A stretch of 64,000 nucleotides of DNA from Narthecium ossifragum (GCA_963920575.1 OY986969.1:24777434-24841433), one strand, 5' to 3'; shown: positions 11,675 through 24,516, counted from the first letter of the stretch. Translations and numbers: made by a program. Notes: generated by a model not told the origin, from the sequence alone.

Positions 11675-14600
11675 ATGGCGGAGACCATCTCCCCCACCTT
11701 CTCCTCCGCCGCGGCCGCGGGTCTCTCCCGCCAAATCCCAACGTCCTCCCGCCTCGCCGCCGCTTCAGTCGGTGTTCCAGTCAGCCCGGCACCTCGGCGC
11801 CGCCTCGCTCTCAGCTTTTCCTCAGTCGCCTCTCTGACCCCCCTCCGCGTCATCCAGGTGAGTATTCGCGTTCGATACTCTGATATCGTGAGGAGGTTTT
11901 GATGAAAGACTGGTATCTTGAGTGGTGTTTGGATACCCACAGCGGAAGGGGGAATGGACGGTGACGGTGAGGTCGGCGTCAATCGGTGGGTCCGCTGTGA
12001 CCTGCGCGGCGTCGGATCCGGCGCAGCTGAAGAGCGCTAGGGAGGATATCAAGGAGCTGCTGAAGACTACATACTGCCATCCTATTATGGTAATATATGA
12101 TTCCATCTTGGAACCCATTAGGGATTGGTGTTGGTGATTGATGAGGCATTAGGATGATCGGATTCTATCTGATTGCAAACCTGATGGCTCTTTCTGTAGC
12201 TTATAATGGTGCCGGTTTTAGGGTAGGTCTACATATTATGCTTATCTTTTATGCGAAGCAATTCGAGGTCCCGAACCCCCAATCTTTCATTACACCAAAT
12301 GATATTTACAAGGTATTTGTATTAGGGATTTCGTGTAGCTTTATTAGCTTCCAAACTAGAATAGGAGAGATAGGAAACAATGTGTTTATTATGAGGTCAC
12401 ACAGACCTCCACCTCGACAGGATTAAGATCCTTTCCTCACTTGCGTGAAGCTGTTTTGGAATGGCCTTAGCATTTAGCGGAGTTTGCACAAAAAGCGCTA
12501 CTGCTCTCAGGATTGCAGATTTTCTATTGGGCTTGTCTCAGCACTCCATGCACTGAAGAACTTTGTTGAACTTATCTGGTGAATTTCACATGTTACATTA
12601 TTGTTTTTCAATGACTTATTATGGACGCTGGAGATTGTTTAACGTTATTTTGAGTAAATTGTCTGATTGTTGTCAAATATGCAAATCTAATATTAAATGC
12701 CGGTGGTGCATAATATCAGAATTAATGCACATTTGGATTTTTATTTTTCTTAGAGAACAAGGAACTAGTGTCAGTGTAGTTTAAAGTTGTATCAAGTTAG
12801 TAGTTGTTCTTGTATGGAGACAGGTCCGTCTGGGTTGGCATGATGCTGGTACATATGACAAGAACATTGAGGAGTGGCCACAGCGAGGTGGAGCTAATGG
12901 AAGTCTGCAATTTGAGATCGAGCAGAAGCATGCTGCTAATGCAGGTAGATGTTATCATCTAACAAAGTTGAGTCAATTATTAGACACAGTTGATAGTTAA
13001 CAACTTAACATGCCATTGCAACAGGTTTGGTGAATGCATTGAAACTCCTTGAGCCTGTCAAGGAGAAATATCCAGGCATTACCTATGCTGATCTTTTCCA
13101 GCTAGCCAGTGCTACAGCAATAGAAGTTAGTCTTATTTTGTCCTACACTGAATGGATCACAAAAAAAAAATCACTGTGTATAATGATTATAAATGGTATC
13201 GTCGTCGTTTCTCAGGATGCTGGTGGCCCAAAAATCCCCATGAAGTATGGAAGAGCAGATGTCTCAGGGCCTGAGGAGTGCCCACCAGAGGGGAAGCTTC
13301 CTGGTTAGAGCATTTAACCTTCAATCATTAATCTTAACATCTTCATCATTAATTTCTAAACTATCTCCTAGTTCAACAACTGGATTTTCTGACTTTGTCT
13401 GTTGCCTCGATATTTAGATGCCGGGCCACCTTCTCCTGCTGGTCATTTGAGGGATGTGTTCTACAGGATGGGCCTTGATGACAAGGTTTCCTCATTAGCT
13501 ATATTTCCAGCTTGGCTTAATTGTCTACATCATTAAGTTGACACAAAATGAAACATTCTGGTAGGAAATTGTTGCATTGTCTGGAGCACATACACTTGGG
13601 AGGTCTAGACCAGAACGCAGTGGGTGGGGCAAGCCAGAGACCAAATATACGGTATACCTATCCTTGTAGTTTCAACAATTTTGACCCATAGTATGTCTTT
13701 TTTTTCTTTTGTTTTTCTTTTTCTTAGTATATGGCATCTTCCACTTTGCCTTTCCGGTTGACCGAGCATCAATTTTTTTATTAGCTGTATATCGGAAGCC
13801 ATTTTTTGAGATAAAATTATGGCATGATTCAACTTTTCCTTTGCTTTAAATTGGGGATATGCTGGGTACAAGGATGGTAGATGATACCTCAGTAAGATTC
13901 CATTTGAGGCTTATGACACCATAGGTACTACAAAGGCAGTTCAGATAAGCAAGAGATCAGCTATATGCACCTGAATTCATTTTTTTTCTATTTAAGGCCC
14001 TCCACAGTAAAAATCTTCTAGTTAGTCTCTCATTTTACTGACCTGTTCTCAAGCAGGTTATTTTTCCTATACCCCTCTTAAATATGGGTATCGGACCCAT
14101 AAGCATAGTCAATTGCATCCCTTCCATGCTGATTACTTTCAACTGTAATGGGATGTTAACAGATTGCTCTCATTTGCTAGGAACTTAAAGCTTCCCATGA
14201 CTAGGACAGGTTTCCATCACTGCCAAGTGCGAACTAGAATCCTAGGTTCTTCAGCAATCCCATCTGTATAAGAAAATTAGAAACCAAAATATCAGCCCGA
14301 CATGGAGCATAAATTGTTGCAGTGTCCTTGACTTAAAAGTTTATCATTGCTGTTGCTTTCAAAGTCCAAGTCATCATCATTGAAATGGTCAAGCTATATT
14401 ATGCTTAGTACTCTGATTGAGCTATGCTTGTGCTAGAGTGTATAACTTCTAGATTCTGCATACCAGTGCCTTTGCCTTTAGGTAATGCATGTGAATCATC
14501 ATGCTGGGATGCTGGGCTACTGTTAATATTTAGGAGGTCTGTATCGCTTTGACAGAAAGATGGACCTGGGGCACCTGGAGGACAATCATGGACAATGCAA

Positions 14601-15570
14601 TGGTTGCAGTTTGATAACAGCTACTTCAAAGTAAGAACATCCCATGCAGCACCCACATTAAATCTTAACTCTACCTGCAAATTGAATGACAAGTCTATTT
14701 CGTAATTCAATTAGGACATCAAAGAAAAGAGGGACGAAGATCTTCTAGTTTTGCCCACTGATGCTGTTTTATTCGATGATCCATCCTTCAAGGTAAACGT
14801 AGGTTTATGCTTCCTTTTAGATCTATCTAGGTCATGATTTGGTGGCCTTTTGCCTTATCAGATTCATTATGTTGCAGGTCTATGCGGAGAAATATGCAGA
14901 AGATCAGGATGCCTTTTTCAAGGACTACGCCGAAGCTCATGCTAAACTTAGCAATCTGGGTGCCAAATTTGACCCTCCAGAGGTAAGTGACTGCAGTCTG
15001 CATCTAGCCTAGAGAAAAATTTATCTTTTCTGCAATTCTTCTCGATCGCAACTCGATTTTGTGGGGCTTGTTGATCAGGGCATCTCCCTAGACGATGTTG
15101 CAGCACCAGAGCCATTTGTAGCAGCAAAGTATTCTTCTGGTGAAAAGAAGGTTGGCGATCAACTTGTTTATTCTTGCATTTTTCCTACTTCGAAAATGTA
15201 CAAGTGTGCTTGGCCTGTTCCATCTTCCTATAGGAAATTCATGTTTGCTACTTTCATGGTTTGCAGGCATAAAAAATAACGACGAATTCGTGTTTTGTTC
15301 TGCTGTGTCTTTAAAAAACACAGATGAAGCTATTCCAAAGAGTGAACACTTTAAATTTTCGAAGCCACTTAAGGATATAGAAATAAATGAGCGTTCTACT
15401 TCTGTATGTATTTGCAGAAAGAGCTTTCGGAGTCGATGAAGCAGAAGATGAGAGCGGAGTATGAAGGATTTGGTGGCAGCCCAGATAAGCCGCTGAAATC
15501 CAATTACTTTCTTAATATCATGATCTTAGTTGCTGCCCTGGCATTATTGACATCTCTGCTTGGAAACTAG
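11675..15570 (+). CDS. tAPX: Thylakoid-bound L-ascorbate peroxidase, chloroplastic
   Basis: Reduces H2O2 to water with ascorbate in the chloroplast. Twelve exons: 11675-11857, 11943-12089, 12824-12944, 13025-13125, 13216-13303, 13418-13485, 13565-13651, 14556-14630, 14715-14792, 14878-14982, 15079-15150 and 15418-15570. All have GT-AG borders and join in phase to 425 residues, the usual size for tAPX. Residues 1 to about 75 are a Ser/Ala/Arg-rich plastid transit peptide. The distal haem pocket is [10 protein letters not shown] (Arg112, Trp115, His116). The proximal histidine is in [10 protein letters not shown] (His245). The thylakoid form is shown by the last exon, [13 protein letters not shown] followed by a hydrophobic anchor (about 405-423) ending in LLGN. 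The start is the first ATG, in a good plant context. Nothing suggests inactivation. Confidence 0.97.
15151..15417 (+). promoter_or_regulatory. Last tAPX intron, possible alternative 3' end for a stromal isoform
   Basis: If the donor at 15151 is not used, the frame stays open for about 42 codons and stops at 15277-15279, before the membrane anchor exon. In spinach and some other plants one gene makes stromal and thylakoid APX by alternative splicing of the 3' exons. Whether this gene does so cannot be told from sequence alone. Confidence 0.3.
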
Positions 15571-16990
15571 AAACTCGGGCATGTTTAATCGTGTCTCAAT
15601 TTGTATGTCCTTTGTATGCTGTTCCTGCCGTTGCCAAATTTTGGTATAGAGCATCTGGTCTTGTTGTGCCAGAATCAAAGAGATCCTTTAGATGTTACTC
15701 TGACCCGGTGGGATGGAAATTTTGAAATGAAAGGTTGGAGCGAAGGACCAATGCTGGCTTTAGCCTTGTCTGTTTCGGTGGCCAATGCGTTGACCACTGA
15801 TTGGCCCAATTAATTATTCATATTTTGATTTGATTAGTGGCTGAGGGGATAGTCTATTCTGGATTTAAGGGTTTTGGTATTTGGTTGAAAAATAAAGATA
15901 AAGTAATAATAATTTTTTGGGAAAAAAATGATCTTTGATTGTATTGATTGTAAAAGGTGAGATAAGCGTAGGAATTATATTTTATTATTAGTAAATACCG
16001 AAAATGTTTTTAAATAGGATATATTGAGAATTTGATAAGAATAAAGAACAGTCGGACATGCTTCGTGTTTAAAATTATAATATTTGAATAAATTATTAAG
16101 TTAAGTTTCAGTATTTTTACATAAATCGTATAAAATTTATAATGTTATATAAATTCAACAAATAGAGTATAAATATGTTATAATATAGTATAATATTATC
16201 ACCCCATATATCATGGTGGTTGTCAAAAGACATGGCAATGCATCTCTCATGTGGATTCACTTATATGTTAATAAAATATTATTAAAATAATATAAAAATA
16301 AATAAATTTTTATATGATGTGGGCGAATCGTGATATGACACGCAGCATACGAGACCCATTTATATTAGTATATTATAAATAATATATTAATAATATTATA
16401 TATTATTTAATACACCATGCAAATGAAAATGTTTTTACGCGCGTCAAAATTTTTATATGTTCAAAAAAACGTATACTAAAATGTTTATACGTTCATAAAA
16501 ATATTTGCACGTAGGAAAATAAACACGCATAAAAAATGTTATCACGTCCGCAAAAATTTTTATATGCTCATAAAAATATTTACGTGTGTGTTTAGAATCA
16601 CATAAAAAAGTCTACACACATAGAAGCATTTTTCTACGCATATTGTATTAAATAATATTAATGATATATTATTATAAAAAAATTAATATAAGTGGGTCCC
16701 CTGCACATGCCATGTGTCATACGATGATTGGTCCACATCATGCAAAAATATATTATTTGGTATTATTTTAATAATATATATTAAAAGTAATATTATTTTA
16801 TTAATATAAGTGGGTTCTAATGGATATGCATTGATGTGCATGACCATGTGGCATGGCTCATGTCATGTTTCACTCTAGGGCAATTCTGAAATAAATATTT
16901 TTATATCTTACCTTAGTTGAAACATAAAAAAAAAAATCATTCGATGGGATAGAAATTGCTATGGAATGAAACATATGATATTTTTATATT
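15571..16990. other. tAPX 3'UTR then AT-rich repetitive intergenic DNA
   Basis: 15571 to about 15830 is probable 3'UTR. From about 16190 to 16760 the sequence is very AT-rich. It carries short alternating motifs (ATGTTTATACG, AAATATTTGCACGTAG, CACATAAAAAA) that recur in the same order at 29955-30500. No coding sequence is seen. Confidence 0.5.
16190..16760 (+). repeat. AT-rich dispersed repeat, copy 1
   Basis: Shares an ordered series of motifs with 29955-30500. In both, a 'gtggattcac/cggacccac TTATAT' block is followed by AAATATTTGCACGTAG, CACATAAAAAA and a 'ccacatc.tg.aaaa' block before ATATATTAT. It is probably part of a non-autonomous element; ends and target-site duplication were not resolved. 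Confidence 0.5.
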
Positions 16991-17474
16991 TTATTCATTC
17001 GATTGGATACTATCGTTCGATGGGATAGCACATTTGAGTAAAATTAAGATTAAGTTTAATCAATTGTTTGAAGAGTATAACTCAAGATTTGGTTCTAAAG
17101 TGCATGCTTCTAGTTCCTCTCAATCTAGCCCGGTTGTCGTATCTTCAAGCCATATTATGATAAGTGCATTAGTAGGGAAAGCAAAATGGCGTTTGAGTTT
17201 ATTACAATCCGAGCTTGAACGATATTATAAATCGCCTCTTGAATCATGTTCGGATATGGAAACCGAATATGATATTTTGTCATGGTTAAAAGTACAAGGA
17301 TCAACATCTTTTCCTATACTTTCCACCATGGCACGTGATTTACTAAGGGGCTGTTTGGTTGCATGTAACAGTTGATACATGCATCAGCTGATGCAGCATT
17401 TTGATACAAACCAGTGTTTGCTTGGTCAATGCATCAGCTGTGCATCACGTGATGCATCATCACCCCATCTCTCC

Positions 17475-19691
17475 TGTGAGGACCCGCCCCTCTTTTTCCT
17501 TTGGCTTGTTGTTGACCCAAGGGCAATTTGGGAAATTGCGCCTTGGCGGTCGTTTCACACTGGGTGTGCACACACAGACCTTGTTTAGTGCTTGTGTTTG
17601 TTTAGAATGGTTAGGTGGACCCGAGATCGGAATTTCTGGGCTTGGGCTTGAGTCTCAGTCCAAGGTTGCCGTTCTGGGCAATGGAGATCGATCTCTCTGT
17701 GTCTGGAAGTCGTTGGCGGTGGCGTTCGAAGGACGGCCACGGCGATGGCCGTCGCTTCCCCTGTCAGGGGAGGGGAGACTTTTGCTCCCCTCCTTCGCCT
17801 TTCCCCCGCCTTCGCCGGCTTTCCCCGGCCTTATCCCCTTCCCCTCTTCCTTCCTTTCTTCCTCTGCTTCCTTCTTCTCCCCCCGGCCCTGTTTTCTTCC
17901 CCTGTTCCGGCAGCTCCTTTCCTCCTCCGTTCTCCCTCATCCGGCCACCATTTCTGGAGCTTGAAGGCTCGTTGGAACCGTGGCGGCGTGAGGAAGATCC
18001 TAGGCTATGCTTCGTGGATCGAAGCAGCTCTGTGGAGGTAGGGTTCTTACTCAAAGACTCCGATCGCTTTTGAGGGTTTGAAATCCGGTTTTGATTTCGA
18101 TGGATCTCCTTGTGGAGTTGATGTTTTCCGGTTTTGAAGCCTAGAGTAGCTTCGTGGTACTTAGATCTACCGGCCCACCTAGTTTGGTGAGGGTTGGTTG
18201 TGGTTTTCGGCGGTACTCTTCGCCGTCCGGCCGCCGGAGAACCCAGTCAAGATCGATCTCATGGGATGAGATCGATCATGTTTGGGGTGGCACGCCCCGC
18301 CCGAGCGAGAGCGATCTCCCTGGGAGGGAGATCGATCTCGTGGTGGGCGGCGTCGGTACGTCAAGATCGATCTCGCTACTATAGGAGATCGATCTCCTTC
18401 GGTGCAGAGAGGGTTTTTACTTGCTTTAAGTGCTGTTTTGCCCGTGGGGCTTCGCCTGCAAGTGGTTTTGACGGTTTTGCCCTCGGGGCTTAACATGTTG
18501 CCTATCATGCTTATTGTTTATTGCTTTGTGGTTAACCGAGGGATTAATGAACCCTCGGGAATGTTTAGTATAAATGGGCCATAGGTTATGCCCTATATCG
18601 CTTTGTGGTGAACCGAAGGAGTCATGACCCTCGGGAGTGTTAGTGTAAATGGGCCGAAGGTGTGCCCTTGTTATGCTGTTTGCTACTGCTTTATATTTAT
18701 CCTGCCCTGCTTCCTGTGCATTAGACATGCTAGGTTATTCTGGGTGGGGTTGACCCGTGAACTTCGGTGATCAAAGGCTAAGTGGTGCATGCCGTTACCC
18801 TGACTTGTATCCCCATGCTGGTGTCCAGTATGGATGAGGGTGTCCTACAGGTATCGTCTGGTCCACCATGTGTCAAGGACCGTCGGAGGTAGCCTAGTCC
18901 TCGAGCAGTGGCTGTCGGAGAGACGTATGTTGGACAGGAACCCTGGGGGGGGAGAGACATCGATGGGATCGATGGACTCCCTGGCTAGACTTAGTCTTTA
19001 GTCGGGAGTTAGGGGTCGTGTGGGCTCTGTTGCTTGGAGTACTGAGAGATGGTAGTCTTAACCACGGTCGTTCCGCCAAGTGTGGAGATCCCGCTTGGAG
19101 AAGGGTGTCCTACTAGTAGCGTCATGTCCACCATGTGTCAGGGATTGTCGGAGTTGCCCACCCATGAGCAGCGGTTGTCGGAGGGGCGTACTTGGGACAG
19201 GAGCCCTTCGGGTTATTGACGGGATTTATGGGATCCTTGGCAAGCCTCAGTACTTGGCTTCAGAGTTGGTTCGTTTGGATTTGCCTTCTTAGCGAGAGTG
19301 GTAGAGTAGGACCCTGTTGAGCTGTTGCTCATTCCTACCTGGACTGTGTTGTTTGCAGGTGCAGGTCCCAGCTCCTCTCCGGTGCTTCCCCGTCGGTTGT
19401 CTCGTGGTGGCGCGTCGGCACCTGACCATGTTTGAGGGTCAGGATGGTTTTGTTTGTGCCTTTGCGGAGACCCCGGTGGGTGTTGTAGCTTTTTGGGGAC
19501 TGTGTTGATCCCTAGTATACTTGTTGTACTAGAACCCTTGTTTAACTCTATTATAGTTGTTAATAGATGTTGTAGTAGTTACTTCCGCCTTGTGCTCGTT
19601 GTCAGCTGTTTCCGCCAGTTGAGGCTAGTAGTTGTAGGTTTTTCCCCTCGTGTCCCGGCCCGGTCTGGGGTCTGCGGGTCGGGGCGCGACA
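17475..19691 (+). mobile_element. Solo LTR 1 (2217 bp, plus orientation)
   Basis: Begins TGTGAGGACCCG and ends GGGGCGCGACA, so it is TG...CA bounded. It has an exact 5-bp target duplication TCTCC (17470-17474 and 19692-19696). No internal coding domain is attached, so it is a solo LTR left by LTR-LTR recombination. It contains GATCGATCTC palindromes at about 18253-18400. It is most similar to solo LTR 3. Confidence 0.85.
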
Positions 19692-19774
19692 TCTCCTTTC
19701 CCCTCTCCTCCTCCATCCCTCTCAACCGACCATCAACGGCTTTCCCCGACGCCCCTCGACCTCCTCCGCCTCCT

Positions 19775-22700
19775 CGATGTCTTCTCCGGCGTCTTCTCCA
19801 GCATTCCTCTCCATCCTCGTCGGAGGGAGGCGATGCCGCGAGTAGTACAACCGCAGTGATCGCGGTGGAGGCGGTGGGGTGGCGCGGACGAAGGCCGCGG
19901 GTGGCCCAAGGGGCGCTGGCGGTGGCCGATAGGGAGGAGAGTGCGCCGGAGGAAGGAGGCCGAGAGAAAGGAAAGAGTGGGTGAGGTGGGGGTCCGGGTG
20001 GGAGAAGCAGAGGAGATGGAGAGGAGGGAGGAGGGGAGAGGGGAGTGGGACGGTGGTGGGGGTCCGGGTGGGAGAAGCAGAGGAGATGGAGAGGAGGGAG
20101 GAGGGGAGAGGGGAGTGGGACGGTGGTGGGGGTCCGGGTGGGAGAAACAGAGGAGATGGAGAGGAGGGAGGAGATGGCTCCGGCGTCTTCTCCAGCATTC
20201 CTCTCCATCGTCGTCGGAGGGAGGCGATGTGTCGCGCCCTGACCCGCGTAGGCCCAACCGGGCCGGGCGACGCAAACCGGAACCTAACCTATTGCGTAAA
20301 ATTTTGGCGAGGTTTCCCTCTAATCGTAGTGGTTATCCTAACAAGTCATAATCATCCTGTATTAACAACAAATTCAAACCTCAAACACTGGAACTGAAAT
20401 AGATACATATCTTCAAACAGGGAAATTATACATTTATCACTCCCGTAGGAGACTATCTATAACAAAAAGGGTAAAACGGTATGATCTCCACCTCTCAAGC
20501 ACCGCCAGACGCCGCCACGTTACCGAACACCTGCCCGGTAGGGGCGACCGAAGAAGAGCTCGCGCTAGCACCTGCAAAACGCAGCCCGGGTAGGAGTGAG
20601 CACTAAGCTCAGCTGGGACACTACACTACGACACTCACAAGGGAGGGAACACAACAGTGTCGCCCCCAAGCAAAGCCTAGGTGTATCACATGGGTCCCAT
20701 AACCCCACCGGATACCCCTGAGAGCCCCAGTCATGGTCTTCCAGCGAACTAGTCTCACACTGGGTCACACTCACAAGGCAGGAAACGGCACTGTCAACTC
20801 ACAACAGGATCTTGGGCACTGTCGGCGGATAGCACCGCTGGGTAGACACACCTGCCACCCAAGAGTTCAAGAAGGACTGGGTACCGGCTACACCTCGACT
20901 TGGCTCGAGGCCGACACGACCTCTAAACATCAAGCAACATCAGTATTCATGCCATCTAACCCTATCATCGAAAACGACTGAATACTACAAATCGAGTCCT
21001 GGACCAAGCTACCCGCAACGGTCCTAAGAGATAGATCCGGGCTACCCGGAAGCCCCGGATCGGCAACGCCCTAAACAGATGCAACTAGTGCACAACACAA
21101 TGCATGCTATGAACATGCGCAGAATAATACATGTAATCATGCAACAGGATGTGATGATATAAATACAAGGTCTGGGCACGGCACCCTGCCGGCCCGGGGT
21201 GGGTACGAGTATTTAAGGTCTAGGGACTGCTGCAGTGGTACCACCACCAACTGCCAGCAGTCCACCACAACACCTGCACCGGGAAACAACCCCGCAAACA
21301 ACATCTCACAAATATAGCAGATAAAGCCCTCGGCGCACGCCGGCATGCAAGGCTATAGAAAGCTGTAGGGTTACCCGCCCGTTTATTCTACACAATCCCA
21401 TGAGTCATCACTCCTCTGGTTCACCACTGCTCTATTATAGGGCTAGCATGCTTAATCATATGTACCAAGTATTAAGACAGTAAGGAAAACCGTCATACAA
21501 AGCCCCGCGGGCAAAAACCCACTTAAAACGCCCTTCAGCCACTAAGGGATCGATCTCCCTTCCCAAGGGGATCGATCTCTTAGTACTTAGGGAAAACTCG
21601 TCCCTGTCAACCGAAGGAGATCGATCTCCCTTCCCAAGGGGATCGATCTTCCTCGTGACCAGGGACTCATCGCCACCAACCACCAAGAGATCGGTCTCCC
21701 TTCTCAAGGGGATCGATCTCGCTCGGGCTAGGCGCGATGCACCAGAAGAGATCGATCTCCCTTCTCAAGGGGATCGATCCCAATGGGTTCTCCGGCGTGC
21801 TTCCGGCGAGGAATACCACCGGAAAACACACCCAACCTAACCAAACTCTGGGATCTGATAGATCAAGATCCCACGAGTCCAAAACCGGTGAAAACACGAA
21901 GAATAACCATGTATACAGATAGATCTAAGCAAAACAACACGAATCAAACCGGCAAACTCAAAACCCCGAAATAGAAGTAGGTAGGAATCCCTATCGGAGT
22001 AAGAGCGGCTTAAATCCAAGCAGCTAGGCCTTAGATCTTCCTCAAACGAGCTCAGATCCAGTAAGAACGCGGCTCAAATCTCGGAAAATCCAAAAAAATC
22101 AAAGGATAACGATCTCGTTTGCTTTATAGGCAAACGAATCGACATAAGGGAGATCGATCTCCCTATAAGAAGAGATTGATCTTCCTTGTCAGAACGGTTT
22201 TGACTTTTTGGCACAAGGAAATCGATCTCTTAGCTAGAGAGGATCGATCCCACTTGTCTAGAAAGCTAGACTTGGGCCAAAACTCAAGCCCAAGCCCGGA
22301 TCTTTCGATCCCGGGTCCAACTAACCATTCTAAGCAAACATTACCACAAACATGGTCAGTGTGTGTACAAGCGCGAGTGTGAAACTAGACGACAAGGTGC
22401 AATTTACCAAATTGCCCTTGCGGCCCACAGCAAGCCACAGGAGGAGAGGGACGGGTCCTCACACGATGCCGCAGGTAGCACAACCGCAGTGAGCGTGGTG
22501 GAGGCGGTGGGGTGGTGCGGACGAAGGCCGCGGGTGGCCCAAGGGGCGCTGGCGGTGGCCGCTAGGGAGGAGAGGGCGCCGGAGGAAGGAGCAGAGGAGA
22601 TGGAGAGGAGGGAGGAGGGATGAGGGGAGAGGGGAGTGGGACGGGGTGGGGGTCGGGTGGAAGAAGCAGAGGTAATGGAGAGGAGGGAGGAGGGGAGAGG

Positions 22701-22810
22701 GGAGTGGGACGGGGTGGGGGTCCGGGTGGGAGAAGCAGAGGAGATGGAGAGGAGGGAAGAGATGGCTCCGGCGTCTTCTCCAGCATTCCTCTCCATCGCC
22801 GTCGGAGAGA
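19775..22810 (+). repeat. Tandem array of ~400-bp units with a 70-bp minisatellite, split by solo LTR 2
   Basis: The block CTTCTCCAGCATTCCTCTCC recurs near 19792, 20187 and 22777. Between these lie near-identical sequences starting at GTAGTACAACCGCAGTGA (19846) and at the matching region near 22480. Inside the first unit a 70-bp repeat starting GGTCCGGGTGGGAGAA occurs at 19991, 20061 and 20131; related shorter copies lie at 22640-22760. The long open frames here on both strands are products of the repeat. Confidence 0.75.
20230..22463 (-). mobile_element. Solo LTR 2 (2234 bp, minus orientation)
   Basis: On the plus strand it begins TGTCGCGCCCTGACC and ends GGGTCCTCACA. It is flanked by an exact 5-bp duplication CGATG (20225-20229 and 22464-22468). 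It lies in opposite orientation to solo LTR 1 within the same Harbinger-type element. GATCGATC palindromes cluster at 21548-21780 and 22150-22255. Internal words (GACACGACCTCTAAAC, CCCCGGATC) tie it to outer solo LTR 4. Confidence 0.85.
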
Positions 22811-23249
22811 GGGGGTGAGAGAGTCCGATGGAAGAGGGAATAGGAAATGAGGGAAGAGGAGGGTGGAGGAGAAGCAGAGAGATGAGGGAGATAGAGGGCG
22901 ATGCTGTGGTGGTGGTTGCCGATGAGGTCGTCGGAGATGAACGGACGGCAGTGACGGCGATGTTTGGTGGCCTGCATCAACTGAAGCAATACATACTAAC
23001 CAAACACAAAATTAGTTAATACTGCATCAGTTGATACAAGCAACCAAACAAACAGATGATGCTAATACTGCATCAACTGATGCACTGCATCAACTGATGC
23101 AAGCAACCAAACGCCTCATAACTATTCAAGTGTCTACTGTAGCTTCGGAAAGTGCATTTAGCACCGGAGGACGCTTGATCGACGACTACCAAACCAAATT
23201 AGACCCAAAAAGTGTACAAGCCTTAATGTGTTTACAAGATTGGTGAGGT

Positions 23250-24475
23250 GATGAAAAGAGAAGTCAAGGATTGCTAATTGATAAAGATGAAGATAAAGAT
23301 GAGCTTCAAGTTTTAGATTTAGATGTTTAATTTTATATTTGTAATATTAGGAAAGTGATGCATATGATAGATAGATGGGTAGGTGTCAACCTAGTTGGAA
23401 TGTACTCATACTATATTGATGTAATTGTTTTCCTAGTTTTATGTCAATTTTTAAGTAACCAAGTGGGGTTAAGAGTGTAAGTGGATATTTGCTTAATTTT
23501 TTGTCAACGTGCTAAAGGCCTAACTATTAGATCAAATCCCAACATTTAGATCTAAGTCCCCTTCATCACTACCGTCCAATATCTTCACTTCAAGCCCCAC
23601 GCGATCTCCTCCTCCCTCATCTCTCTCGTGGCGCAACTCCACCCGATCAACCCTCGTTGGAGCTCCGTTGCTGTCACCGCACCGCCCTTGATCGGCGCTC
23701 CATCTCTCCTCCAACCTCCACCGGCTTCCACACCGTCCGATCCCGGTCCCGACCTCTTCGCCGCGCTCAAGCTTCACCGACTTCACCGTCATCCACGACG
23801 CTCGCAACACCTCCGTCCACGATCCCGGTCTCGAGTCTCTCCCTCTCGCTCCACCTCGTCGTTGGTCGCCCCGATCCAGCCACCTCGACTCTCCGGTCCA
23901 GTCCGGTCTCCAAGCCGGGCAGGACCATAATTGGGCCGGATTGGATGAAAGGCCTATTGGGCCCCATACTGGCTCGGCCCGATTCAGATGTTTACAAGTG
24001 TCGGACCGGGTATTGCCTCCAACCCGGCCGATTTATCCGGACTGGGCCGGATGGACACCCCTAAACGTATCCCCATACCCGGGCCAGGCCAGGTGGACAC
24101 CCCTAAACGTATCCCCATCTATAAAGCAGACACAACTCGTCCTATCAGTCGTTCTCTGCTGGACTTACAAGAGCAGACACAGCTCGTCCTATCAGTTGTT
24201 CTCTACTGGACTTGGGTTTAATTTTAAGTATGTTTGTGGCTGAGAAGGGATGTGGCTTTTCGCTCTATTCTTTACCTTTTTCAGAAAAGATAGAGTCTTT
24301 GATCTGTCTTAGAGCAGCGACGGGTAAACTCTCATGCAACCACAAATCTCTCGCACATAACATTCGAACCCAATTACCTCGTGTAACTGCACCATCACAC
24401 CGGTGGTGCTATATTCTTTACCTTAATAAAAGAACTGATATAGAAACCCTTGATAGCTTTTGCCTTCAAGTAAAT
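23250..24475. other. Intergenic; short tandem duplications, no gene
   Basis: The GGCCC-rich 23530-24110 part has long but chance-like open frames. Two short duplications are visible. TGGACACCCCTAAACGTATC occurs at 24052 and 24094. A block beginning GCAGACACA(A/G)CTCGTCC occurs at about 24127 and 24173. These resemble LTR or MITE debris. Confidence 0.4.
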
Positions 24476-24516
24476 AAAACCCAATTAACCCTATGGAAAT
24501 CACCACCTCTCCATTC

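Larger units (their letters stand above)
17347..23118. mobile_element. PIF/Harbinger-type non-autonomous element, interrupted by two solo LTRs
   Basis: The ends are GGGGCTGTTTGGTTGC and its near-inverse GCAACCAAACGCCTCA, flanked by the 3-bp duplication TAA (17344-17346 and 23119-23121). These are features of Harbinger/Tourist elements. Removing it and one TAA rejoins the hAT reading frame exactly. Subterminal DNA at both ends carries repeated palindromes such as TGCATCAGCTGATGCA. Without the nested LTRs the element is about 1.3 kb. It has no transposase. The interior is a GC-rich tandem array (see 19775-22810). Confidence 0.8.
17035..23246 (+). pseudogene. hAT transposase C-terminal fragment, split by an inserted element
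   Basis: The left piece (about 17035-17346) encodes FNQLFEEYNSRFGSK through EYDILSWLKVQ and FPILSTMARDLL. The right piece (23119-23246) continues in register as TIQVSTVASESAFSTGGRLID through ALMCLQDW and a stop. Together they are the C-terminal dimerisation end of plant hAT transposases (RICESLEEPER/BED type). Everything between 17347 and 23118 is inserted. The N-terminal BED finger and most of the catalytic domain are absent, so the copy was probably already truncated. Only the two outer pieces are coding. Confidence 0.85.

Noticed and set aside
18154..18584. Arg/Ser-rich frames over the GATCGATC array
   Set aside because: Palindromic repeats keep several frames open at once; no protein family matches.
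19579..20397. Several overlapping Pro/Arg/Gly-rich open frames on both strands
   Set aside because: They arise from the GC-rich tandem repeats; mirrored frames on opposite strands and no domain.
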